From assembly GCA_031395485.1 (NCBI GenBank), contig JANNUS010000010.1, positions 248,001 to 312,000 on the forward strand: a stretch of 64,000 bases of DNA, written 5' to 3'. This document shows positions 25,687-33,510 of the stretch, in pieces. The stretch's first letter is position 1; each line of letters starts with the position of its first letter. The notes under the pieces were generated by a model that saw only the letters and a list, made by a program, of their open reading frames with translations, did not search any database and was not told the origin of the DNA. The stretch comes from UBA2336 sp031395485. Lineage in GTDB: Bacteria > Bacteroidota > Bacteroidia > Cytophagales > Cyclobacteriaceae. The position numbers and the translations under genes are program-made.

Positions 25687-26580
25687 TTAGCGCTTTTCTT
25701 TAAAAATTATGTTACCCATAGAAACGTCCAGATCGAACGTAAGGGAGTTTTTTGCATCTTTTGTGTATGCAGCATTGGCGAAGGTATTGGGGCTGATCTT
25801 TTTCAGCGAGTTGGTCATTCGAACACTACAAAGCCAGGAATCTTTAATTTTTACAAGAATGGGTGTTTCTTCTGCCGGAAGTAGGATCACAAGATTGCCG
25901 GCTCCAACACTTCCAATAATATGATTACTAACAATAGGAGCAGTAGACAAATCAAGCATTACATTTCCGAAGCCTACATCGGCTACCAGGTACTTTGTTC
26001 TAGCCAAGCTTAGGTTTTTAGCGCTAACCGAGCCAAGGTCTACTTTTACATAAAATGTATCCATCTCTACAAGATTTTCAAGCCCTGATTGATAGCCAAT
26101 ATTTACATCGGCACTTCCGGTATTAATTTTTAGGGTTTGAACAGAAAGCCCCGAGAGATCAATGTTTGCATTGCCGATGCCGTAATTTAGTTCGAGCAAG
26201 TATGGTTTTGTATTGGTGAGATACATCTTCCAGAATTTTTCTTGTTCGGGTTTTTCTGAGCCGAAAACTTTATACGAGATTGTTTGACTGAGTCCTTCCG
26301 GTTGAGCTTCTTCTAATGCCAACAGTATTTCGCAAACCTTCCCGTTGATTTCTTTTTTAAATTGATGAGCGTATTCATCTACATCCTGATTACTGAACAC
26401 AGTAAGTATTTCCGAATTCTGACTTGGTTTTATAAAGCACGTGCCGTTATTAGCTTTTACTTTTATTTTAATTTTTTCGCATACGGCATTATCCTCGACA
26501 GAGAACTGCTTCTTAATTTGGCCAAAAGCTCCGCCAACGATGACCAAACCAATACCGATAAACCCTAAAATTCTATGCAT
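25687..26580 (-). CDS. Secreted beta-solenoid/toast-rack-like protein (DUF4097/DUF2154-like)
   Basis: A 297-residue exported protein with a signal peptide (residues 1-20, ending GGAFGQ). From about residue 128 it has short repeating strands (LELNYGIGNANIDLSGLSVQTLKINTGSADVNIGY, broken by Gly-Asn turns, and later VGFGNVMLDLS and SVGAGNLVILLP) typical of toast-rack/DUF4097-type adhesin-like domains. The family is often near envelope stress regulators, but function is unknown. It lies upstream of the NatA-like gene, separated by about 100 bp with the palindrome, so it may have its own transcript. Confidence 0.68.
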   Translation of the reverse strand: MHRILGFIGIGLVIVGGAFGQIKKQFSVEDNAVCEKIKIKVKANNGTCFIKPSQNSEILTVFSNQDVDEYAHQFKKEINGKVCEILLALEEAQPEGLSQTISYKVFGSEKPEQEKFWKMYLTNTKPYLLELNYGIGNANIDLSGLSVQTLKINTGSADVNIGYQSGLENLVEMDTFYVKVDLGSVSAKNLSLARTKYLVADVGFGNVMLDLSTAPIVSNHIIGSVGAGNLVILLPAEETPILVKIKDSWLCSVRMTNSLKKISPNTFANAAYTKDAKNSLTFDLDVSMGNIIFKEKR

Positions 26581-26645
26581 TTGAATAGTTACGAGCCAAC
26601 CTCCACAGGGTTACAGCTTGTAAGTTTATTTAGAAAAATGCTAAA

Positions 26646-26680
26646 AAATACCCCCAATAAGGTTAGACAAACGGGTATTT
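26646..26680 (-). terminator. Intrinsic terminator of the grpE-dnaJ operon
   Basis: AAATACCC (26646-26653) pairs with GGGTATTT (26673-26680). On the minus strand six T follow the stem. It lies about 70 bp after the stop of the small membrane protein gene downstream of dnaJ. Confidence 0.75.
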
Positions 26681-26749
26681 AGGACATAGGGTTGTTAAAT
26701 CAATGGAAAAACCAGGTAATCTGGCCAAAGAAAGAGGCTATAACTTGAT

Positions 26750-27004
26750 TTATTTCGTGCTCCAAAAGAGCTTTTTGAAGTATTGTTGGCGGTACCAACC
26801 AAAAGGGATAAACATTTTTTTAAAGTCTTTTGGATCCATTGCCCCGAGGGAGATTAATCGTTTGCCATCTATCCACGGTCGGTAGAGGAAGGCGTAAATC
26901 AAAAGCGCCAAAGCTACCCACCCAGCTAATCCATTTTTGACTAAGAAATAAAATAGAACGAATGGTGAAATAATTGCCAGGTAGTTTAGAATGAGTTTTC
27001 GCAA
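26750..27004 (-). CDS. Small membrane protein downstream of dnaJ
   Basis: An 84-residue protein with two TM helices in the first 45 residues (LILNYLAIISPFVLFYFLV and GWVALALLIYAFLY) and a cytoplasmic-looking tail with DPKDFKKMFIPFGWYRQQYFKKLF. The start is a TTG at 27004, because the frame is closed two codons earlier by TAG; nine bases separate it from dnaJ, so it is probably translated from the dnaJ transcript. I recognise no family. Confidence 0.6.
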   Translation of the reverse strand: MRKLILNYLAIISPFVLFYFLVKNGLAGWVALALLIYAFLYRPWIDGKRLISLGAMDPKDFKKMFIPFGWYRQQYFKKLFWSTK

Positions 27005-27013
27005 GCACTAAAA

Positions 27014-28132
27014 TTAATGAAAAAACTCCTTCATTCGCTCGAAAAAGCCTTTATCGTTGGCATCGGGGTGAGGCTCGAAATTCGCAGAATTTCGAAGGCT
27101 TTCAAGGCTTACCTTTTCTTCGGGGGATAATTTTTTTGGAGTCCAAACATTAATATAGATAAGCTGATCGCCCGTTTCGTAGCCATTAATATCTTTTAGC
27201 CCTTTTCCGCGTAAGCGAAGAATCTTACCGCTTTGAGTACCGTGGTCTATCTTGATTTTTACTTTACCTCCAATAGATGGAACCTCTACGCTGGTTCCGA
27301 GCGCTGCATCGATAAAGCTGATGTGCAGATCGTAAATAATGTTGTTGCCATCGCGTTTTAGATGTTGATCTTCCTGTTCTTCGATTAAAATAATAAGATC
27401 TCCGGCAATACCTCCTCCAGGAGCATCGTTGCCCTTGCCAGACATAGAGAGTTGCATGCCATCGGCAACACCGGCAGGAATTTTTATAGAAATTATTTCC
27501 TCTTTTGAAAGCAAGCCTGAGTTGTCGACACCGGCAGGTTTCTTATCGATTGTTTGACCAGCGCCATTACACGATTGACATGTAGCCGCTGAAACCATTT
27601 GGCCAAGCATGGTATTCACTACCTTTCTTGTTTGGCCGGTGCCCTGGCATGTTGTACACGTTTTAAAGGTTACACCTTCGGCTTGTGTAAGACGGTTTAC
27701 TTTAATTTTCTTTTCAATTCCGTTAGCAATTTCTTCTAAACTGAGTTTCAGTTTAATACGAAGATTTGAGCCTTTGCGCTGACGTTTGCGGCTGTTGCCA
27801 CCACCAAAAAAACTATCGAATGGACTGCTGCCGCCACCACCAAAAACATCTCCAAATTGGCTAAAGATGTCATCCATGTTCATGTTGTGTCCGCCATTAC
27901 TACCACCCTGTCGCGCATGGCCAAAACGATCGTACTGCGCGCGTTTGTTGGTATCACTCAGTACTTCGTACGCTTCTGCTGCTTCCTTGAATTTTTCTTC
28001 GGCTTCTTTATTGCCTTGATTTTTATCGGGGTGAAATTGTATGGCTACTTTGCGATAAGCTTTTTTAACTTCCTCTGCAGAAGCACCCTTGCTCACACCT
28101 AATATTTCGTAAAAATCTCTTTTTGCTGACAT
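27014..28132 (-). CDS. dnaJ: Co-chaperone DnaJ (Hsp40) with a single zinc centre
   Basis: A 372-residue J-domain protein that stimulates DnaK ATPase. J-domain residues 5-70 with HPD at 34-36, a Gly/Phe-rich region (about 75-115), then the substrate-binding part. Only two of the four usual CxxCxGxG zinc motifs are present (C159TTC and C185QSC, the equivalents of motifs 2 and 3). The segments that should hold motifs 1 and 4 read KVNRLTQAEG and KPAGVDNSG without cysteine, so zinc centre I is missing. Lies ten bases behind grpE. Confidence 0.95.
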   Translation of the reverse strand: MSAKRDFYEILGVSKGASAEEVKKAYRKVAIQFHPDKNQGNKEAEEKFKEAAEAYEVLSDTNKRAQYDRFGHARQGGSNGGHNMNMDDIFSQFGDVFGGGGSSPFDSFFGGGNSRKRQRKGSNLRIKLKLSLEEIANGIEKKIKVNRLTQAEGVTFKTCTTCQGTGQTRKVVNTMLGQMVSAATCQSCNGAGQTIDKKPAGVDNSGLLSKEEIISIKIPAGVADGMQLSMSGKGNDAPGGGIAGDLIILIEEQEDQHLKRDGNNIIYDLHISFIDAALGTSVEVPSIGGKVKIKIDHGTQSGKILRLRGKGLKDINGYETGDQLIYINVWTPKKLSPEEKVSLESLRNSANFEPHPDANDKGFFERMKEFFH

Positions 28133-28141
28133 CGTTTAAAA

Positions 28142-28699
28142 TTAATTGCCCACAATAACTTTCGCGTGACGCACCACTTTATCGCTTAACAAATATCCTT
28201 TCTCTGCTACTTCCAGTACTTTTCCTTTTTGTGATTCGTTAGGGGCTGGTAGTTGCGTAATGGCTTCGTGGAGGTCGGGATTAAAATCTGTTCCCTTTGC
28301 TTCCATTTCTTTCACCCCCGTTTGTTCTAAAATTTTCTTAAACTTGTTATAAATAAGAAGGAATCCTTCCATCTCTTTACTCTCTGTTCCTAGAAATGCT
28401 TTTTCGGCACGTTCGAAATCGTCAATAACTGGTAATATTACTTTTACCAACTGTTCATTGGCCGTTTGAATCAACTCAAGTTTTTCTTTTGCTGTTCTGC
28501 GTCTGAAATTTTCAAACTCAGAGTATAGGCGCAGGTATTTGTCTTTTGCTTCAGCCAGATCCTCGTGTGCCTTTTTCAGTTCGGCCTGAATTTTTGACTC
28601 GTCTGTTCCAGTAAGGGTTTCGAAAGTTTCTGGGCTATCGAGTGGAGTTTCAGGATGCTCCTTTTGTGTTTCAGGTTCTTTTGTTTGATTATTCTCCAT
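28142..28699 (-). CDS. grpE: Nucleotide exchange factor GrpE
   Basis: A 185-residue GrpE with the acidic, disordered N-terminus, the long coiled-coil helix (LKKAHEDLAEAKDKYLRLYSEFENFRRR), and the C-terminal beta-wing region (GTDFNPDLHEAITQLPAPNESQKGKV, split by loops; GYLLSDKVVRHAKVIVG). It releases ADP from DnaK. It is the first gene of grpE-dnaJ-small membrane protein. The 130-bp leader carries an inverted repeat that may be a heat-shock operator or the obg operon terminator. Confidence 0.95.
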   Translation of the reverse strand: MENNQTKEPETQKEHPETPLDSPETFETLTGTDESKIQAELKKAHEDLAEAKDKYLRLYSEFENFRRRTAKEKLELIQTANEQLVKVILPVIDDFERAEKAFLGTESKEMEGFLLIYNKFKKILEQTGVKEMEAKGTDFNPDLHEAITQLPAPNESQKGKVLEVAEKGYLLSDKVVRHAKVIVGN

Positions 28700-28763
28700 T
28701 GCGACTGGTTTCTATACATTAATTGAAGCGCCAATGTCAATAATACTGCCAGAGCAGGTTTTG

Positions 28764-28807
28764 TGTCATATTGACCGAAAAGCCGCGTTTTAATTGGTCT
28801 TATGACA
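28764..28807. promoter_or_regulatory. Inverted repeat between obg and grpE
   Basis: TGTCATATTGACC (28764-28776) and GGTCTTATGACA (28796-28807) are imperfect reverse complements around a 19-base spacer with AAAA/TTTT symmetry. The left arm also contains its own GTCA-TAT-TGAC dyad. It lies 65-108 bp upstream of the grpE ATG and right after the obg stop. Operator and terminator roles are both possible. Confidence 0.45.
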
Positions 28808-28828
28808 GTGTATAATTGAATTGACTAT

Positions 28829-29818
28829 CTACTGAAGGCTTTTCCAGATCAGGTCTTTCAATTCGGTAATACCCTGATTGGTTATTGCTGATATGAAAAG
28901 ACACGGTAATTCGGCAGGTAATTCTTTGCTTATTTCCACTTTAAGCTCATCATCTAACAGATCGGACTTTGATATGGCCAGCAACCGTTTTTTGTCTAGC
29001 AACTCGGGATTATATTTTTTTAGTTCGTTCAATAAAATTCCGTACTCGGATTTTATATCGTTTGCATCTGCTGGGATCATGAAAAGCAATAATGAATTCC
29101 GTTCGATATGTCGTAAGAATCGAATACCCAATCCTCTTCCTTCGGCAGCCCCCTCAATAATTCCCGGTATATCGGCCATTACAAACGATTTGTGATCGCG
29201 ATATTGAACTACCCCTAAATTAGGAGTGAGTGTTGTAAATGCGTAGTCGGCAATTTTTGGTTTAGCTGCTGATACAACGGAGAGCAACGTTGACTTGCCC
29301 GCATTTGGAAATCCGACAAGGCCAACATCGGCCAATAATTTTAACTCAAGAATGACCCATTCTTCTTTGCCGGGTTCTCCAGGCTGCGCGTGGTTCGGTG
29401 CACGATGTGTGGGGGTTGCAAAAAACAAATTTCCTTTTCCGCCTCTTCCTCCAGGAGTAAGAATAAATTCCTGACCATCTTCTGTAATTTCGCACAGTAC
29501 TTCACCCGTTTCTGAGTTTTTGGCTACTGTACCGAGTGGCACTTCTACAATTTCATCCTTGCCTGAAGCACCGGTGCTATTTTGTGATTCACCAGGGTTA
29601 CCATTTTCGGCAAGTATGTGTTTTCGATATTTCAAGTGCAAGAGTGTCCACAACTGTGAGCTTCCCTTTAAGATAACACTTCCACCACGGCCACCATCTC
29701 CGCCATCAGGGCCGCCTTTTTCTACAAATTTTTCACGATGAAAATGTAAACACCCCGCACCACCCGCACCAGAGCGCGAGTTGAATTTTACATGATCAAT
29801 AAAGTTGGGGTTTGACAC
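28829..29818 (-). CDS. obgE: GTPase Obg/CgtA
   Basis: A 329-residue Obg GTPase that acts in late assembly of the 50S subunit. The glycine-rich Obg fold spans residues 1-158 (RSGAGGAGCLHFHREKF, GGPDGGDGGRGGSVILKG). The G domain has GFPNAGKSTLLS (G1), MADIPGIIEGAAEGRGLG (G3) and AISKSDLLDD (G4). There is no C-terminal OCT domain. It is the last gene of a tight operon hpt-adk-47 aa protein-obg. Confidence 0.95.
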   Translation of the reverse strand: MSNPNFIDHVKFNSRSGAGGAGCLHFHREKFVEKGGPDGGDGGRGGSVILKGSSQLWTLLHLKYRKHILAENGNPGESQNSTGASGKDEIVEVPLGTVAKNSETGEVLCEITEDGQEFILTPGGRGGKGNLFFATPTHRAPNHAQPGEPGKEEWVILELKLLADVGLVGFPNAGKSTLLSVVSAAKPKIADYAFTTLTPNLGVVQYRDHKSFVMADIPGIIEGAAEGRGLGIRFLRHIERNSLLLFMIPADANDIKSEYGILLNELKKYNPELLDKKRLLAISKSDLLDDELKVEISKELPAELPCLFISAITNQGITELKDLIWKSLQ

Positions 29819-29829
29819 AATTTATATAG

Positions 29830-29973
29830 CTAGAGATGACCAAAAATTGAATATGTAATTACAACAAAACTTACCGCAACAGTTAGAAGAAAATAAAAGA
29901 CAATCTTAAAAGCACGAATCGTCACGTGACGTGGTTCCTTTTGATTATTTAAGAGCGTCCAGAATGGTAACAT
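29830..29973 (-). CDS. 47-residue single-TM protein between adk and obg
   Basis: A short frame from ATG 29973 to TAG 29830. The predicted protein has a basic N-terminal half (NNQKEPRHVTIRAFK) and one TM helix (IVFYFLLTVAVSFVVITYSIF). It starts two bases after the adk stop and ends eleven bases before the obg start, filling the gap exactly as a real operon gene would. No family recognised. Confidence 0.6.
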   Translation of the reverse strand: MLPFWTLLNNQKEPRHVTIRAFKIVFYFLLTVAVSFVVITYSIFGHL

Positions 29974-29975
29974 AT

Positions 29976-30542
29976 CTATTTGTCAATCGACTTGCAGATA
30001 GCGTTGAATATATCGTCAATTTTGCCAATGCCGTGTACGGTTTTTAGCCTTCCTTGCTTTTCATAGTGTGGAAGTACGTGAACGGTTTTTGTAAAGTATT
30101 CTGTAATTCGTTTGTTGAGTTTGTCTTCTTCGTCATCGGCACGATTGTCTGTTGTTCTTCGTTTGGCGATGCGGGTTCTAACTTCTTCTTCTGTAACATC
30201 TAACGCCACCACGTGATGGATAGCAGAGTTATTGTCTTTCATAAATTTATCCAATGCTTCGGCTTGCGCAACAGTACGCGGAAACCCATCGAACAAAAAA
30301 CCTTTTGCTTGTGGATTTTTATCTAGTTCCTCTTTCAGCATGTCGATCGTAATCTCATCGGGCACCAGGGCTCCACTGTTCATGATTTCCTTCACGCGTT
30401 TTCCGAGGGACGTATCATTTTTAGTATGCCACCGAAAAAGGTCGCCCGTAGAAATGTGTACGAAACCATACTTATGAATAAGCTTTTCACTTTGAGTTCC
30501 TTTACCGGCACCTGGAGGGCCAAAGAGTATGAGGTTAATCAT
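29976..30542 (-). CDS. adk: Adenylate kinase
   Basis: A 188-residue short-form adenylate kinase (ATP + AMP to 2 ADP). Motifs: INLILFGPPGAGKGTQSEK (P-loop), HISTGDLFRWH, FLFDGFPRTVAQAE near 80, and a short lid RRTTDNRADDEEDKLNKRI without the zinc cysteines of long forms. I chose the ATG at 30542 (MINLILFG); the frame includes a TTG two codons upstream. Confidence 0.95.
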   Translation of the reverse strand: MINLILFGPPGAGKGTQSEKLIHKYGFVHISTGDLFRWHTKNDTSLGKRVKEIMNSGALVPDEITIDMLKEELDKNPQAKGFLFDGFPRTVAQAEALDKFMKDNNSAIHHVVALDVTEEEVRTRIAKRRTTDNRADDEEDKLNKRITEYFTKTVHVLPHYEKQGRLKTVHGIGKIDDIFNAICKSIDK

Positions 30543-30609
30543 GGGCAAAATTTTGATAAGGGTGCAAGATAATGATCAATTTTCAATTAGTCAGGGCTCT
30601 CCGGAGTGC

Positions 30610-31140
30610 TTAATTCACAATCGATTTATAAATGTCTTTCAGGTTTCTGCCGAAGCCATCGTAGTCTAAGCCATACCCTACGACAAATTCATTTTCAATA
30701 TCGAATCCAATATACTTGGGCTGCACGGCATGCTCGCGCGCAGGGGCTTTGCGAATAAGCGTTACAATTTCTACAGAACGTGTGCCCAGCCCGCTCAGTT
30801 CTTCCACTACCTTGCTTAGGGTAAGGCCCGTATCCATGATATCTTCCAGAATAATCAGATCCTGACCGAAAAGACTCTCATTTAATCCGATAAGTGTATT
30901 CAATTGACCGGTGCTTTGTGTGCCTTGATACGAGGAATGTTTGACAAACGAAATCCGGCATTCGAGCTTTAATTCTCTAATTAAATCGGCAGCAAAAATA
31001 AAGGAGCCATTGAGTATCGGAAGGATAAGAGGGGCTTTATCCTTGTAGTCTGCATTAATGGTATCGGCAAGATTTTTAATCTTTTCTTCGATTTTGGCTG
31101 CAGGAATAAACTTTTTAAACTCTAAGTCCTTAATCTTCAT
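30610..31140 (-). CDS. hpt: Hypoxanthine phosphoribosyltransferase
   Basis: A 176-residue purine salvage enzyme making IMP or GMP from PRPP and the base. The PRPP loop DLIILEDIMDTGLTLSKVVEEL is near residues 95-116; the base-binding end has YIGFDIENEFVVGYGLDYDGFGRNL. It is the first gene of the hpt-adk-47 aa-obg operon and sits with upp and a peptidase in a small salvage group. Confidence 0.93.
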   Translation of the reverse strand: MKIKDLEFKKFIPAAKIEEKIKNLADTINADYKDKAPLILPILNGSFIFAADLIRELKLECRISFVKHSSYQGTQSTGQLNTLIGLNESLFGQDLIILEDIMDTGLTLSKVVEELSGLGTRSVEIVTLIRKAPAREHAVQPKYIGFDIENEFVVGYGLDYDGFGRNLKDIYKSIVN

Positions 31141-31181
31141 AAATTCGGTAATCTGTAAAGAGGGGGCAAAAATAACAGAAA

Positions 31182-32093
31182 TTACAACTCTTTCATCAGG
31201 TGTGAATACAAGGCTATCATGGATTTGATATCATGCTTGTGAACTTTTTCGTGCGGAGTATGAGCATGTTGTTGAGGTGCCCCCACAAAACACCAATCAA
31301 AGGGATACGGAGAAGTTTGTAATTCACGGCCATCGCTGGAGCCCATTCCTTCAACCTCCAGTTGAAAATCTATTTTTTTCTTTTGTGCGATTTTAATAAT
31401 GTGGTCAATAAATTTTTTTCTAGGAATATTTTTGTCGCGCATAGAAATTGCAACGCCCTTGCCGGGATCTATGCCATCGGATACCCACGTAATATCAGAG
31501 ATCAGCGCTTGTCGAACACCCCATTGTTCGTTTATATATTTCGCAAGATAGGGAACGGCTCCACCGCCATGTTCTTCCCAACAACTGAATGCGATTACAC
31601 CATCTTTTAAATTCTCCGCTACCTTCAATGCATTATAAATACCCAAGCGATTGTCGATGTAGGCCGATTGAATGTACGACTTACTGTCTTTGAAATTTAT
31701 TTTATACGTGAGCGATGTGCCGCGATCAATCACGCGACCAAAACGATAGAATGCGTGATTTTCTTTATCGTATTCGAGTTCACATTCGATTAACCCGTTG
31801 GAATCTTTACCAACTAACTTTGTTCCAGGCTCGGCATCCGGACTACCAATGGGAAGTAATTGATTTTGGTACCGCACGGTGAATCCAATGCTATCCATGT
31901 GCGCAAAAATTGCGGTGCGTGGTTTCCCGAATTTGAGTAGGAGGCAATCCTGAAACTCTTCACCGTGTATAATTTCTGGTTTAACCTTCCAATTCTTTTT
32001 CTCGTTGGCGATATATTTCAATAGAAATTCTTTCAAGGCGAACTCTTCACCGGAAGGAGCGTGTATTTCGCAGAGTTGTTTTAAGAGTTTCAT
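31182..32093 (-). CDS. M42/M20-like metallo-aminopeptidase
   Basis: A 303-residue di-metal peptidase with the pattern of M42/M20 families: IHAPSGEE at the N-terminus, AHMDSIGFTVRY near 65 (metal His and Asp), IDNRLGIYNALKVAE near 145 (bridging Asp), SCWEEHGGGAVP near 170 (catalytic Glu pair), SDITWVSDG and the final HAHTPHEKVHKHD metal region. No signal peptide, so it is cytoplasmic and likely trims peptides. It is back to back with upp. Confidence 0.85.
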   Translation of the reverse strand: MKLLKQLCEIHAPSGEEFALKEFLLKYIANEKKNWKVKPEIIHGEEFQDCLLLKFGKPRTAIFAHMDSIGFTVRYQNQLLPIGSPDAEPGTKLVGKDSNGLIECELEYDKENHAFYRFGRVIDRGTSLTYKINFKDSKSYIQSAYIDNRLGIYNALKVAENLKDGVIAFSCWEEHGGGAVPYLAKYINEQWGVRQALISDITWVSDGIDPGKGVAISMRDKNIPRKKFIDHIIKIAQKKKIDFQLEVEGMGSSDGRELQTSPYPFDWCFVGAPQQHAHTPHEKVHKHDIKSMIALYSHLMKEL

Positions 32094-32185
32094 AGCTTAG
32101 CGTTGAGAAAGTATATTTTCAATAGCTAGTGATCTTTACGCAACTTTATCTTAAATTTTGATTAGAAAAAAGTATTCCCCTTTCT

Positions 32186-32830
32186 ATGTTCACTATACTT
32201 AATAAACAGCACTCTATCGCCAATCAATATTTGCTGGAATTGCGCGATAAAACAATCCAGCAAGACCGGGAACGCTTCCGTAAAAACGTAGAACGATTGG
32301 GTGAACTCATGGCCTATGAGATTTCAAAGAAGCTAAATTACAAATCTACCTCCATACAAACTCCGCTTGGTATTTCGGAGATTCATGTGTTACAAGATAA
32401 GCCAGTTCTGATAACGGTGTTGCGAGCCGGATTACCCTACTTCAATGGATTTCAGAATTATTTCGGACAGTCTGATTGTGGTTTTATTGGAGCATACAGA
32501 AAAGAGAGTACTGTTGAGGTTTCAATAAAGCTTGACTACCTCGCGACTCCTTCCTTAGAAGGCCGAACAGTTATTTTAATTGACCCGATGCTGGCCACAG
32601 GAAAATCAGTGATTAAATCTATAAGCGCATTGATGGAGCATGGGAACCCATCACATATTCATGTGGCTGCTTTAGTGGCTTCACCCGAAGGTGTTGCGTA
32701 TTTGAACGAGCACATAAAAACCTCACATGATATCTGGACGTGGGCGTTAGATGAAAAATTGAATGACCAGTCGTATATCGTACCCGGCCTTGGAGATGCT
32801 GGAGATTTGTGTTATGGTGAAAAGATATAA
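32186..32830 (+). CDS. upp: Uracil phosphoribosyltransferase
   Basis: A 214-residue enzyme that forms UMP from uracil and PRPP. Motifs: ITVLRAGLPYFNGF near 75, VILIDPMLATGKSVIKS (PRPP loop) near 131, and the uracil-binding end IVPGLGDAGDLCYG. Length matches the family. It is followed by an AT-rich hairpin and then a membrane protein gene. Confidence 0.95.
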   Translation: MFTILNKQHSIANQYLLELRDKTIQQDRERFRKNVERLGELMAYEISKKLNYKSTSIQTPLGISEIHVLQDKPVLITVLRAGLPYFNGFQNYFGQSDCGFIGAYRKESTVEVSIKLDYLATPSLEGRTVILIDPMLATGKSVIKSISALMEHGNPSHIHVAALVASPEGVAYLNEHIKTSHDIWTWALDEKLNDQSYIVPGLGDAGDLCYGEKI

Positions 32831-32841
32831 TGGTCAATTAA

Positions 32842-32878
32842 CAATTAATCAATATGCCATTGCTATCATTGATAATTG
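32842..32878 (+). terminator. AT-rich hairpin after upp
   Basis: CAATTAATCAA (32842-32852) pairs with TTGATAATTG (32869-32878) with one bulge, followed by TTTTT after two bases. It is weak because of its low GC. The possible TTG start of the next frame lies inside the hairpin, which favours the ATG at 32891 as start. Confidence 0.4.
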
Positions 32879-32890
32879 ATTTTTGACGAT

Positions 32891-33349
32891 ATGTGGGAAG
32901 AGATTTTTAAAGCGATTTCCCTAGTGTATTTCCCGAGCATGCTGAAATTTATTTTTGGCCCACTCGGTGGGTACGCGGCCAAACTGCATGTAGTGATCAC
33001 CATTGTTAGTACGGTAGCCGGCACCATGACTGTAGTGTTGCTATTTTCATTTGCGGGTGATTGGATACAGAAGCATGTGATTAATCGCTTTTTCCCGAAA
33101 CGAAAAAGATTCTCGGAACGAAACAGGAATTTTGTAGTGCTTTGGAAAAAATATGGCGTAGCAGGTGTGGCTTTCCTTACACCATTAATTCTAACTCCCA
33201 TTGGGGGCGCATTACTCGCGATTAGTTTCGGCAGCCCCCGAGACAAGCTGATTCTTTATATGTTCATTAGCGCTTCAGTGTGGGCCACTATTTTTTCGAT
33301 TGCCATTTACCTCTTTGGCAACAATGTATTTCCGAATTATTTGAAATGA
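32891..33349 (+). CDS. Small multidrug export-like membrane protein (PF06695-type)
   Basis: A 152-residue integral membrane protein with three to four TM segments (FPSMLKFIFGPLGGYAA, VITIVSTVAGTMTVVLLFSF, GVAGVAFLTPLILTPIGGALLA, ILYMFISASVWATIFSIAIYLFG). The TPLILTPIGG segment between helices is what I remember of the putative small multi-drug export family. The function of that family is not firmly shown. I chose ATG 32891 (MWEEIFKAIS); the frame runs five codons further to a TTG. Confidence 0.7.
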   Translation: MWEEIFKAISLVYFPSMLKFIFGPLGGYAAKLHVVITIVSTVAGTMTVVLLFSFAGDWIQKHVINRFFPKRKRFSERNRNFVVLWKKYGVAGVAFLTPLILTPIGGALLAISFGSPRDKLILYMFISASVWATIFSIAIYLFGNNVFPNYLK

Positions 33350-33370
33350 GTTAGATACTTGTATTGTATA

Positions 33371-33410
33371 ACCTGAGGCGGTTGTCGTACCGTCATTGAG
33401 GTGCTTTTTT
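33371..33410 (+). terminator. Imperfect hairpin with T run before the STAND operon
   Basis: ACCT/AGGT outer and CGGT/ACCG inner pairs form an interrupted stem, followed by GCTTTTTT. It would separate the export gene from the operon that begins at 33511. Low stem quality keeps confidence modest. Confidence 0.4.
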
Positions 33411-33510
33411 GGTTAATTAAATAAAATATTCTAAATTTTAACAAACTACTGATACATCAATAGTGTAACAATAGACCAATTGGCCATAATCAACCTAACC
33501 CTCCTGTTGC

